Of a DNA stretch of 64,000 nucleotides, positions 27,413-36,900 are shown one piece after another. The notes beneath the pieces were generated by a model. The model was not told the DNA's origin. It was given only the letters and a program-made list of their open reading frames with translations, and did not search any database. This DNA is from Alphaproteobacteria bacterium (lineage in GTDB: Bacteria; Planctomycetota; Phycisphaerae; UBA1845): contig JANQQE010000011.1 of the NCBI GenBank assembly GCA_028285105.1, forward strand, positions 310,001 to 374,000. The letters are read 5' to 3'. The number at the start of each line of letters is the position of its first letter. The stretch's first letter is position 1. The position numbers were made by a program, and so were the translations under genes.

Positions 27413-30400
27413 ACCCGTCCGAACGGCATCGTCGAACGATGGAGATCTTCGAAGCCGCGTGCGACATGCCCGCCGAGGAGCGCGCCGCCTTTCTTGCTCG
27501 GGAATGTCCCGACGACACTGACCTGCGAAACGAAATCAGCACCATGCTCGCTCAAGATGTTGAGCCGAATCCAGCCTTACTCGCTGTTGAACAGGGTAAG
27601 GGTGCCGAAGTGTTGGCCGCCGACATGCGGATGGACTCAGCAAACACCGCTTTGCCGGAGCGCGTTGGTCGTTACCGCATCATTCGGCTGATCTGCCACG
27701 GGGGAATGGGGACCGTGTACGAAGCGGAACAGGAAAATCCGCAGCGGCCCGTCGCCCTCAAGATGGTGCGCCCGGACCTCGCCGACAGGCGAATCCTCAA
27801 ACGCTTGCAACGCGAAGCCCAGGTGCTCGGCCTGCTCCAACACGCGGGAATCGCCCAGGTCTTTGAGGCCGGCTTTACCGAGATTGCAGGCGTTCGCCAG
27901 CCGTACATCGCGATGGAATACGTCGAAGGCATGCCAATCGACGCGTACGCCGAAGCACAAGGCTTGTCGGATCGGGCGCGGATGGAACTCGTCGCCCGGG
28001 TATGCGACGCGGTCGACTACGCTCACGAGCGTAGCGTACTCCATCGCGATCTTAAGCCCGCAAATATCTTCGTCACAGAAACCGTGGACGGTGCCGGCCA
28101 ACCCAAAGTCCTCGACTTCGGAGTGGCCCGATTTATCAACGTCGATCACCGAACAATGACCGAGCACACCGAGGTCGGCCAGCTCGTAGGTACCATGTCA
28201 TACATGAGCCCGGAACAGGTAGCCGGTGGCACCGAAGACCTTGATCGCCGCAGCGACATTTACGCCCTCGGCGTTGTGCTGCATGAATTGCTTGTTGGAC
28301 GGGTTCCCTTAGATATCCGCGAACATACGCTGCCGGAAGCGGCACGGATCATCCGGGACGAAGAGCCCTCCCGCCTTGGCTTGATCAATCCGAGGCTGCG
28401 CGGCGACGTTGAGACCATCGTCAGCAAAGCCCTCGAAAAAGATCCGCAACGACGTTATCTCACCGCGGCGGAAATGGCTGAAGACATTCGACGCTTCCTT
28501 GGGGATCGGCCGATCACTGCTCGACCTGCCAGCACGTTTTATCAGATTCGCAAATTTGCCCGACGAAACAGAGCGCTCGTCGGTGGCTTCGTCGCAACGC
28601 TCGCAGCGCTTATGATCGGACTCGTCGGAGCTACATCTTTCGCGCTGCGCGAACACCGCGCCAATCAGCTGGCCCAAGAGGCAGGAGCAGCGAGCAAGCG
28701 TGCAGCATACTACGCGAGTCTCTCGGCGGCCTCGGCTGCACTGCGCGAAGACGACATTACCACAGCCCAGCGACATCTCGCCTCGGCTCCGGTGGAACTG
28801 CGCGGCTGGGAATGGCGCTACCTGACCGCCAGTTTGGATGAGAGCATTGGAACCGCCCCCCTTGTTTCATCTGTGCAACTCACCGCCGACGATATTGCTC
28901 GAGGACGCATGCAGATATGGTTCTCAGAAGACGATCACGGTGAAGGCGTTATCTATATGGCGCGGCTGCTCTACGAATGGGTTGCCGTCGTCGATGCGCA
29001 CGCAATGGACACCTTGAATCCGATCTCAAACTGGTTTGAAGGGGCAACGGATTGCGCCATAGGGATACAACTTGGGAATCAAGTGCTTCTCAAGACGGAC
29101 GGCGGAGTCGAATTGCGATCAGCGCTGACGGGAGAGCGAATTAACGCTGATCACCCTTCGTGGCAGAGCGCAGTGATCTGGTTCACCAACGTCGTTCCAT
29201 CGCCCCCAGATTCTATGCCGGCAATCGACCATGCGGCCGTCTCTTGGGAAAATCCAGTTAAAGGCGCGGTGAGCGATGACGGACAGTGGTTATTCACATC
29301 CAGCATCGAAAGTGCGAAATTGGTGTCGCTTAGCACACCCCATCGTGTGATCGAGCTTCCACCGCATCCGGAAGACGCGTCCGACGTTGCGTTCTCGCCC
29401 GATGGTCGTTACATGTTTACAGCCGGTTACGATCGGCGACTGCTTTGCATCGACATTGCCGATGAAGGCCGTTTGGTTTGGGTGCAGGAAGATGCCCATT
29501 TGGACGCGATCCTCGCGGTGGCGGTCAGTCGGGATGGGACATTGCTCGCCAGTGGCGGACAGGACAAGGTGCTGCGTTTCTGGGACGCGCGTACCGGAGC
29601 GTCGCTTGGCGCCAGCATCGGTCACCGCGAACCGATTCTAACAATCGGCTTCCCTCCGGACGGTGAGCGGGTCATCACTGCGAGCGCCAAGCGAATTAAG
29701 GCGTGGGAACTGCCCGATGCGCCCAATATGTCGCGGATCTACAAGTCTGATTGGTTCCTCTCTCACTCCATGGTGTCATGGGAGGATTCATTACTCGTCG
29801 CGGCCGGGATGCGCGGAGAAATCACCCTTTGGGATCCTATTTCCTATTTGCCGATCGCCTCGGCACGAGTCCCTCGGGAGCATCACCATTGGATCTTTGC
29901 ACGTATCATCAGCGACGATTGGAAACTCAAGATCGATTACCACCTATCGGATCGTGTCACGCTCAATCTGCTCAACGGCGACACAGTGTTGCGCCCGCTG
30001 ACAGATTCGCTGCTCACGCCGTTGACCCCAACGCACAACAGCGCGTTCGAGGCCGCTGACCGCCTCGGTGTCAAGATCGATGGCGCTGCATTGTATCTGC
30101 CGCAGCGCAACTGGCTTGTGATCAGTAAGCGCCGCGTGATCAGCATCTTCAATGTCGACAGTGGCGAAGAATTAGCACAGCTTCATGGGCATACCCTGCC
30201 CGTCCATTGCCTGGGTGTGATGCCCAATGAGGAACGGCTGATATCCGGTTCGGAAGATCGCACCATTCGGCTTTGGGATCTTGAGGAAATGGAAGAGGTC
30301 ATTGACCTGCGCGGGCACCTTGATCGCGTCAGGTACATCGCGTTGACACCCGATGGGGCGACGATATTCACCGTGGCCGACGACTACACCCTACGGGCTT

Positions 30401-30624
30401 GGAACACGCGGACACGCCGTGAGTTATACGAGGCCCGCAAGGCATACAACCAGACTGCCAAGACGTTGCAACCTCGGATCTTAAGTCGCCTGGATGAACT
30501 GGGTGATGCGGGCGCGGTGGCTCGCGAGATCTCAGAGGATACAACACTCACCGTTCGCGAGCGACAGATCGCAGTGCATTTGTTAATTCGCCGGGGGTTG
30601 TCCGGGGCAAACAACGCCCCCTAG
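27409..30624 (+). CDS. Transmembrane Ser/Thr protein kinase with WD40 sensor domain
   Basis: 1071 aa. A short N-terminal helical region (EIFEAACDMPAEERAAFLAR) precedes a Hanks-type kinase domain (about 89-370): VALKMVRPD supplies the Lys, HRDLKPAN the catalytic loop (H212, D214), DFGVARF the metal Asp (D236), and MSYMSPEQVAGG the P+1 region. The glycine loop reads CHGGMG, with Cys in place of the first Gly. One membrane helix follows (about 390-414, GGFVATLAALMIGLVGATSF), then an extracytoplasmic half that starts with ELRGWEWRYL and carries WD40 repeats (SPDGRYMFTAGYDRRLLCID, DGTLLASGGQDKVLRFWD, RLISGSEDRTIRLWDLEEM). Probably senses or binds something outside and signals to the sigma factor encoded just upstream (inference). 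Confidence 0.93.
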   Translation: MNPSERHRRTMEIFEAACDMPAEERAAFLARECPDDTDLRNEISTMLAQDVEPNPALLAVEQGKGAEVLAADMRMDSANTALPERVGRYRIIRLICHGGMGTVYEAEQENPQRPVALKMVRPDLADRRILKRLQREAQVLGLLQHAGIAQVFEAGFTEIAGVRQPYIAMEYVEGMPIDAYAEAQGLSDRARMELVARVCDAVDYAHERSVLHRDLKPANIFVTETVDGAGQPKVLDFGVARFINVDHRTMTEHTEVGQLVGTMSYMSPEQVAGGTEDLDRRSDIYALGVVLHELLVGRVPLDIREHTLPEAARIIRDEEPSRLGLINPRLRGDVETIVSKALEKDPQRRYLTAAEMAEDIRRFLGDRPITARPASTFYQIRKFARRNRALVGGFVATLAALMIGLVGATSFALREHRANQLAQEAGAASKRAAYYASLSAASAALREDDITTAQRHLASAPVELRGWEWRYLTASLDESIGTAPLVSSVQLTADDIARGRMQIWFSEDDHGEGVIYMARLLYEWVAVVDAHAMDTLNPISNWFEGATDCAIGIQLGNQVLLKTDGGVELRSALTGERINADHPSWQSAVIWFTNVVPSPPDSMPAIDHAAVSWENPVKGAVSDDGQWLFTSSIESAKLVSLSTPHRVIELPPHPEDASDVAFSPDGRYMFTAGYDRRLLCIDIADEGRLVWVQEDAHLDAILAVAVSRDGTLLASGGQDKVLRFWDARTGASLGASIGHREPILTIGFPPDGERVITASAKRIKAWELPDAPNMSRIYKSDWFLSHSMVSWEDSLLVAAGMRGEITLWDPISYLPIASARVPREHHHWIFARIISDDWKLKIDYHLSDRVTLNLLNGDTVLRPLTDSLLTPLTPTHNSAFEAADRLGVKIDGAALYLPQRNWLVISKRRVISIFNVDSGEELAQLHGHTLPVHCLGVMPNEERLISGSEDRTIRLWDLEEMEEVIDLRGHLDRVRYIALTPDGATIFTVADDYTLRAWNTRTRRELYEARKAYNQTAKTLQPRILSRLDELGDAGAVAREISEDTTLTVRERQIAVHLLIRRGLSGANNAP

Positions 30625-31081
30625 GCGGCGGGCTCGTTCACTGCTAACAGTCGCCGCAGTCGTTTTCCGGGGTTTGTTGGGTCATTTCTTATTTTCTTGA
30701 GATTCTGATTCGGTCTATGTGGTCGGTTTGCGTTTCCTGGTGTGAGCGGTGAGTCCACGGCATGGGCCGCTGGATGCGACGCCGCCGCTGACCTTTCGAG
30801 CAGGAAGGTTGCTTCGACGGACGCTTTAGCCGGATTGGAACCCGATCCTGTCATATACCCGACTATTTCGAGTTGCGACCGTCGGGGTAAAAATGATCCC
30901 ACCGTCATAATTACCACGCAGATTTCGGAGTTATTCACATTTTCTTTGTGGGTTGATTTCGTCGTTCTCGTGTCTGTGAGTGCGTGCGGCGACTGCCAAC
31001 CGTGGAACCTGTGGGATGAAATGCCGCCAAGCACAATTGCCTGCGCGTAACGGGCGTTCACCGCAAAATAGGAGACCAGAA
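30625..31081. other. Intergenic region
   Basis: About 457 bases between the kinase gene and the next giant gene. Open frames exist on both strands but have no signal, domain or codon pattern I trust. AGGAG at 31070-31074 serves the TTG start at 31082. No clear promoter. Confidence 0.45.
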
Positions 31082-33622
31082 TTGAGAATCCAAGTCATGA
31101 TAAAATGCCTCCTGCTGGCCGCGACAGTCGGAATCACACAAACAGCGTCGGCGCAAACCATTGATTGCGCCTGCAGCAGCACGTTCAGCGCTGGAGATCG
31201 CGTGGTCGCCCTCGTAGATAGCCCAGGAGGGTTCTCCAGCCTTACCGCCGGGGCACAGGGCACTGTTGTGTGCGGCACGACGCTCGGTGAGCCGTCGCTC
31301 CTTGTCAAATGGGACAACTGGACCCATGGTCACGACGGACTCGGCAATTGTACCTGCGGCGGTGCGCCCACCGCGACCAACGATCATCGGTACGTTGGGT
31401 GTGACGAGGTGGGTAGGATCATCGGGGCGGTGACCAACGTGACGCAAGGAACGACGTACGGCACGATTCAGTCAGCGCTGGACAACGCTACGTCCGGCGA
31501 CGCGATCCTGCTCACCGCCGGCACGTTTAACGAAGACAACATTGTCTTTCCCAACGGGCTCGACGTCACCATCACCGGTCTCGGTCCTGATCTTACCATC
31601 ATCGACGGCGGCGGCGCCGCGGATCAGAACCCGATTCTTAACATGGCGTTGACCGGTCAAACCAGCGCAACCGTAATCTCCGCACTGACTCTTCATAATG
31701 GAGTCAACACGACGATAACCGGTGGCGGTGCGGTAGTCATCGCTGGAACATCACCGGTATTCAGAGGTGTCCATTTCCGGGACAACACCGGTCCGGGTGG
31801 TAACGCTGGCGCGGCACATCTTATTGCCAGTGGAGCGGCCAGCCCCCGTTTTGAACGCTGCATATTCTCCGGCGCGTCCGGTGCCTTTGACGCAATCGGC
31901 ACCGGAGGGGGCACGTCAAACATCGTTATGCTCCAGTGTTTGGTCGCGCAAAGCGCCACATTTCAGGCAGTGCGCCTGGAGGGTAACCAGCACCTAGTGG
32001 TCAACTGCACCATCTCCGGATTTGAAACGAACTGGGGTAACGCACTTCAAAGTTTCGCCGGCACGGTGGACGCATCCAATTCCGTGTTCGACGGTCTCAT
32101 TTCAAGCGGAAGCGGCGTCATCACCACCAACCGATGCCTTTACGCCGGCGCGACGGGCGACAACATCGACGCTGCGCCAACCTTTGTTGACGCTATGAAC
32201 GGCGACTATCGCCTCGCGGACGCCTCGCTGGGCACCGACGCTGCGGACTTCGACGCGTATTTGGCGGCCGGCGGCGGCTTGGTCGATCTGGCCGGGGCTT
32301 CGCGAAGATCTGATTTCTGCGTCGCGGACACGGGAGTTGGTGGGATCCCCTATCTGGATATGGGCACCTACGAATCGCAGGATGATGGAAATGATAGCGA
32401 CGGCGATGCGATTGGCGATCAGTGCGATCAGTGTCCGAATTCGCCGAATGTCTACAACCTCACTCAGAATACCTATCATCCGTCGATTCAGGATGGGCTC
32501 TCTGCCGCCCTGAACGGCGACGTCATCGAACTCGGTGCCTGCGTCTTCGTTGAAGACAACATCTTCTTGCCGAACAGCACCGACATCACGCTTCGGGGCG
32601 CCGGCATGGATCAGACCATTATCGATGGTGACGGCTTTAACTCGCCGGAAGGCCCGATCATCGTGATTCCGGGCGGGCAAACGATCGCGACTGAGATCTC
32701 GGATCTCACACTGCGTAACGGGCGCAGCATATCGGGGGACGTTCCGGGGGCGATGGCCCTTCTCGCGCCCGCTACGGTTCGTCGCGTGAAGTTCACCGGA
32801 TCGACAGGTCGAGAGTCACTCCGCACAAACACATCGGGGACAGTTCTCATCGATCAATGCATATTCACGGGCAATAGCGCTGTTTCAGAGACCGTCTTCA
32901 CTCGAAACGGCATCGTCGACCTCGTACAGTGCCTGTTCTACGGCAATTCTCCGGGTACGCAGGTGGTCCGCGAAAGCAGCAGCGGCAAGACCAGCCTGAT
33001 CAACTGCACGGTTGTTTCGTTCGCTCATGACTCTGTGATTGCTCGCAGCGGCGCCGAGGTTGATCTGGTGAATACCGTGCTGACCATGATCACTCCGAAC
33101 TTCAGCTCGGGCGTTCTCAACATCAGCCGTTGTCTATTTCCGGGTGCAGGCGGAAACAACATCAACGGCGCGCCGACATTCGTCAATGCGGCAGGCGGCG
33201 ATTACCGACTCGCGCCTGGCTCGCTGGGCATTGATGCTGCCGACTATGACAGCTATGTCGCGGCTGGCGGTGGCCCGACGGACCTTGCCGCCGCGCCGCG
33301 CACCTTTGACTCCTGCGTGACAGATGCGGGGACCGGGGAGACCACCCACCTCGACATGGGTGCGTACGAGACGCAATCTGATGGTCCGGACACCGATAGC
33401 GACTCAATTCCGGACCTCTGCGACCCCTGTGCCGGCGGGGCGACTACTGGCGATACCGATGGTGACGGTGACGTCGATGCGGACGACTATGGCAGATTCA
33501 ACGAGTGCCTCGCGGGACCGGTTGGCGGCTTGGGTAACGGCTGCGAGTGCTTCGATTTTGATGACGACAATGATAACGATCTGCTCGACTTTGCTGAGTT
33601 GCAGACTTTGCTCGCGCCGTAG
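31082..33622 (+). CDS. Large secreted protein with two beta-helix modules and dockerin-like tail
   Basis: 846 aa. Signal peptide MIKCLLLAATVGITQTASAQ. A small Cys-rich beta domain follows (about 25-115, GDRVVALVDSPGGF, LLVKWDNWTHGHD, KOW/SH3-like in look). Next come two copies of a roughly 300-residue right-handed beta-helix module (about 120-430 and 455-765), each opening with an IQSALD / IQDGLS helix and an EDNI strand, and closing with GDYRLADASLG or GDYRLAPGSLGIDAAD. A single TSP3-like loop joins them, and the tail is DTDGDGDVDADDYGRFNECL plus FDFDDDNDNDLLDFAELQTL. The start is read as TTG at 31082 because AGGAG lies seven bases upstream; an ATG 15 bases later is the alternative. Extracellular; function unknown. 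Confidence 0.87.
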   Translation: MRIQVMIKCLLLAATVGITQTASAQTIDCACSSTFSAGDRVVALVDSPGGFSSLTAGAQGTVVCGTTLGEPSLLVKWDNWTHGHDGLGNCTCGGAPTATNDHRYVGCDEVGRIIGAVTNVTQGTTYGTIQSALDNATSGDAILLTAGTFNEDNIVFPNGLDVTITGLGPDLTIIDGGGAADQNPILNMALTGQTSATVISALTLHNGVNTTITGGGAVVIAGTSPVFRGVHFRDNTGPGGNAGAAHLIASGAASPRFERCIFSGASGAFDAIGTGGGTSNIVMLQCLVAQSATFQAVRLEGNQHLVVNCTISGFETNWGNALQSFAGTVDASNSVFDGLISSGSGVITTNRCLYAGATGDNIDAAPTFVDAMNGDYRLADASLGTDAADFDAYLAAGGGLVDLAGASRRSDFCVADTGVGGIPYLDMGTYESQDDGNDSDGDAIGDQCDQCPNSPNVYNLTQNTYHPSIQDGLSAALNGDVIELGACVFVEDNIFLPNSTDITLRGAGMDQTIIDGDGFNSPEGPIIVIPGGQTIATEISDLTLRNGRSISGDVPGAMALLAPATVRRVKFTGSTGRESLRTNTSGTVLIDQCIFTGNSAVSETVFTRNGIVDLVQCLFYGNSPGTQVVRESSSGKTSLINCTVVSFAHDSVIARSGAEVDLVNTVLTMITPNFSSGVLNISRCLFPGAGGNNINGAPTFVNAAGGDYRLAPGSLGIDAADYDSYVAAGGGPTDLAAAPRTFDSCVTDAGTGETTHLDMGAYETQSDGPDTDSDSIPDLCDPCAGGATTGDTDGDGDVDADDYGRFNECLAGPVGGLGNGCECFDFDDDNDNDLLDFAELQTLLAP

Positions 33623-33664
33623 CGGCCGGTCCTTTTTCGAAATCAGTCTGGCAGCAGAAATCGC

Positions 33665-33691
33665 GCGGCGGGAAGCTTGGCTTCTCGCCGC
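33665..33691 (+). terminator. Probable terminator hairpin after the 846-aa protein gene
   Basis: Arms GCGGCGGGAAGC and GCTTCTCGCCGC (one mismatch) around TTG, 43 bases after the stop codon, followed by a T-rich stretch (GTATTTCATTTC). A very similar GC-rich hairpin follows the next giant gene. Confidence 0.6.
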
Positions 33692-33981
33692 GTATTTCAT
33701 TTCGATGTGGGGTGGAGCCATTTCGGACACAACTAATCGCCGGCGAGTGGGAATAACGCCGCTGCGTGAGGTCACATCACGTTTGTAGTGAGTTTTTGTA
33801 GGCGCCGTAAGGCTCTCGTGCGTGTTCGCAGTGAACACGCAACGCATGCCTCGACCGCCGATTTTTTTTGAGAATTCAGTTCGGCACTCGCCTGCTTCCT
33901 GCGTTTACCGGGCGTACGCAGTTGCCCTTTGGTACGGCGCCAGGGTCCAGCTGTGCGATCGCAAAATGGAAGGACGAAGAG
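33692..33981 (+). other. Leader region of the 1924-aa protein gene, with hairpin
   Basis: No gene seen. Bases 33820-33840 form a perfect 8-bp stem (GCGTGTTC / GAACACGC) with a five-base loop; no T-run follows it, so it may be a leader structure or an operator. AAGGA precedes the start at 33982. Confidence 0.4.
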
Positions 33982-36900
33982 ATGCAACCCAGACCCAAAC
34001 GAATTGAGCAGACGAATGACCCCATTGGGGGCAAAATGCGCCCGCTACATCGCTTGACCCGACGACTCGGCCTGGCGCATGCCATCGGGCTAACGCTCGT
34101 AACGGCCCATGTCAGCGAGGGACAAACGCAGACTTTTACAAGCACGTCACCCATTACGATCAACGCGGTTGAGGGCACGCAGTATCCTCCGTTCCAGAAT
34201 GGCTACCACCGCAATATCTCAACGCCCTACCCGAGCACGGTTGAGGTGTCTGGCGTTAGTGGGCCTTATCGCGTGGAAGTTAAACTTAGTGGCTTTTCGC
34301 ACACACGACCGCACATGGCCAATATTCTCCTCGTTCCACCGAGCCACGTGCAGGTCGACAGCGTGGTGCTGATGAGTTGGATCGGCGGAGCCAACCCAGC
34401 GACCAATCTCGATCTGACCTTCGCCCATGGTGAGCCGCCGATTGCGTTTCCGCTGCAGAGCGGCCGGTTCAGTCCCGCCTTGGGGCTGAGTACACCGCAG
34501 ATGCTTCCGCCGGCGCCATTCTTTAACCCCTCGTACGCCCAAGACCTGCTCCACCTGGCTGGTGTGCAGCCGAATGGAACCTGGAGCCTCTACGTGATGC
34601 CGGCCGGTTTCTTTGGATTCACAAATAACGCGAGCGGTTACATCGCCGAGTGGAGCCTGCATTTCGTACCCGATTCGGATGGCGACGGCGTCTTCGACAC
34701 GAACGACAACTGTCCGAACATCGCGAATGCCGATCAACAGAACTGGGACATTGCCGGAATGGACAGTCACGGCGACGCATGTGACAACTGTCCGTTCGCC
34801 TTAAATGAAGATCAGGCCGACAGTGACGGCGACGGCGTTGGAGATGCGTGCGATGTTTGTCCGTCTGTTGTTGATCCAGACCAAGCCAATTCGGATAGCG
34901 ACTTGATTGGCGACGCCTGCGACAACTGTCAGTTTGTTCGCAACCCTGACCAACTCAATTCAGACGGCGATCCACTTGGCGATGCCTGCGACAACTGCCC
35001 ACTGCTTACTAGCTTGGACCAAGCGGACTGGGACGCTGATGGCGTCGGCGACCTGTGCGACAACTGCCCATTCGTGCAGAATCCCTCCCAGAACGACACC
35101 GATGGCGATGGCGCCGGAGACGCATGCGATTCGTGCGCCGACGTGAACAACATCACCAATGTAACGCGGAGTACGACACACCCATCGATTCAGGACGCGA
35201 TCGACGCCGCCCAGGCGAACGACGTGATTCAGCTTGGTGCGTGCACGATTTATGAGGACAACATCAACCTTGGGAATCTCAATCTTCAGATTCGCGGAGC
35301 CGGTGTGGACCAAACATTCATTGACGGTGGATCGAACGACAATGACGAGGTGATGTGGATCACGTCGCCAAGTATTACGTCCGAAGCCGTGATCTCCGAT
35401 CTGACAATTCGGAATGATGGCGGTGGCGGCATGGTGACCATCACGAGTTCGCCAACAGTTGAGCGGGTGCGGTTTATGAACATCTCTGGCGGTCACGCCT
35501 TGAGCTTGGCCGGTCCCTCTAAAGTGGAGAAATGCATTTTCACGGGGACCTCCGGCCCTTACGAGACCGTGACCGTCGACGTTGGCAACGGCAAGCCAAC
35601 GCTGCTGCAAAACCTTTTCTACAACAACTCGACGAACGTCGCGCTTACGATCAGCGGCGGTGGTACGTGCAATTTGACAAATAACACCATCACGTCCGGA
35701 TCGCAGGGCGCGCTGGAAGTTGGGCCGGGAACGACTTTGGAGCTATGGAACACGATCGTGACCGGATCGATGTCGATTTTTGGGGGCGTGCTGCAGTCGG
35801 TCCACAGTCTTCATGTCGGCTATATGAACGGTAGCACGGACAGTATCGACGGCACTCCCACATTTGTGAATCCCTCCAGCGGCGATTACCGACTGGCTGA
35901 GGGGTCTCTGGGCATCGACGCCGCGAACTCATTCTCCTTCGCTATTGCCGGAGGAGATACTGTGAACTTCGTTGATGTGTTAGGTCAACCGAGATCGCAC
36001 GATGACCTGGGAATTGTAAATGTACAGAGCGCTCTCGACATGGGCGCAATCGAGTTTCAGGGACTCACCGACGCGGACGGTGACGGGGTGGGCGACGCGG
36101 TGGATCAGTGTCCGGGCCAGGACGACACGCTTGACGACGACTTTGACGGTATTCCCAACGATTGCGACAATTGTCCCGGGTTGGCGAGCGTGGACTTGAC
36201 CGACAGCGACGGCGACGGCATTGGCGACGTTTGTGACAACTGCCCGGAATTCGTTAGCAACGACTCCACCGATACGGACGGCGACGGCGTCGGGGACGCA
36301 TGTGACAACTGCCCGTCGTTCGCCAGCGCGAATCAAGCCGACAGCGACGGCGACGGCATTGGCGACGTCTGTGACAACTGCCCGGGATTCGTTAGCAACG
36401 ACTCCACCGATTCGGACGGCGACGGCGTCGGGGACGCATGTGACAACTGCCCATCGCTCGCCAGCGCGAATCAAGCCGACAGCGACGGCGACGGCATCGG
36501 CGATGTCTGCGACAACTGCCCGGCATTCGCCAGTGGCGACGTCAGCGATGCCGATCTAGACGGCGTTGGCGACGTTTGCGACGTTTGCCCACTGGTAACC
36601 AATCCAGCTCAGGCAGACGGTGATGGCGACGGGTTTGGCGATGTGTGCGACAACTGCCCGGAGGCCGCCAACGCGGACCAGGCCGACGAAGACGGCGACA
36701 CTGTCGGCAACGCGTGTGACGCCTGCCCAAGTGTGAACATCTTCAACCTGAATAAGGATACGATGCACGCCACAATTCAGGAAGCGCTAAACGAAGCGCG
36801 CACGAACGATTTAATTATCCTGGGGGCTTGTACGTTCTACGAGGATAACATCATAGTACCGGCCGGCATTGAGGTGACAGTCACTGGCCAGGGTGCTGAC

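Noticed and set aside
30621-31061. 146-codon minus-strand frame in the gap after the WD40 kinase gene
   Set aside because: No signal, domain, ribosome site or sensible composition, and the opposite strand is equally open.
34680-36730. CRISPR-like periodic repeats
   Set aside because: The repeats are in frame, vary in a codon-wise manner and encode TSP3 loops. There are no unique spacers of constant length and no cas genes.
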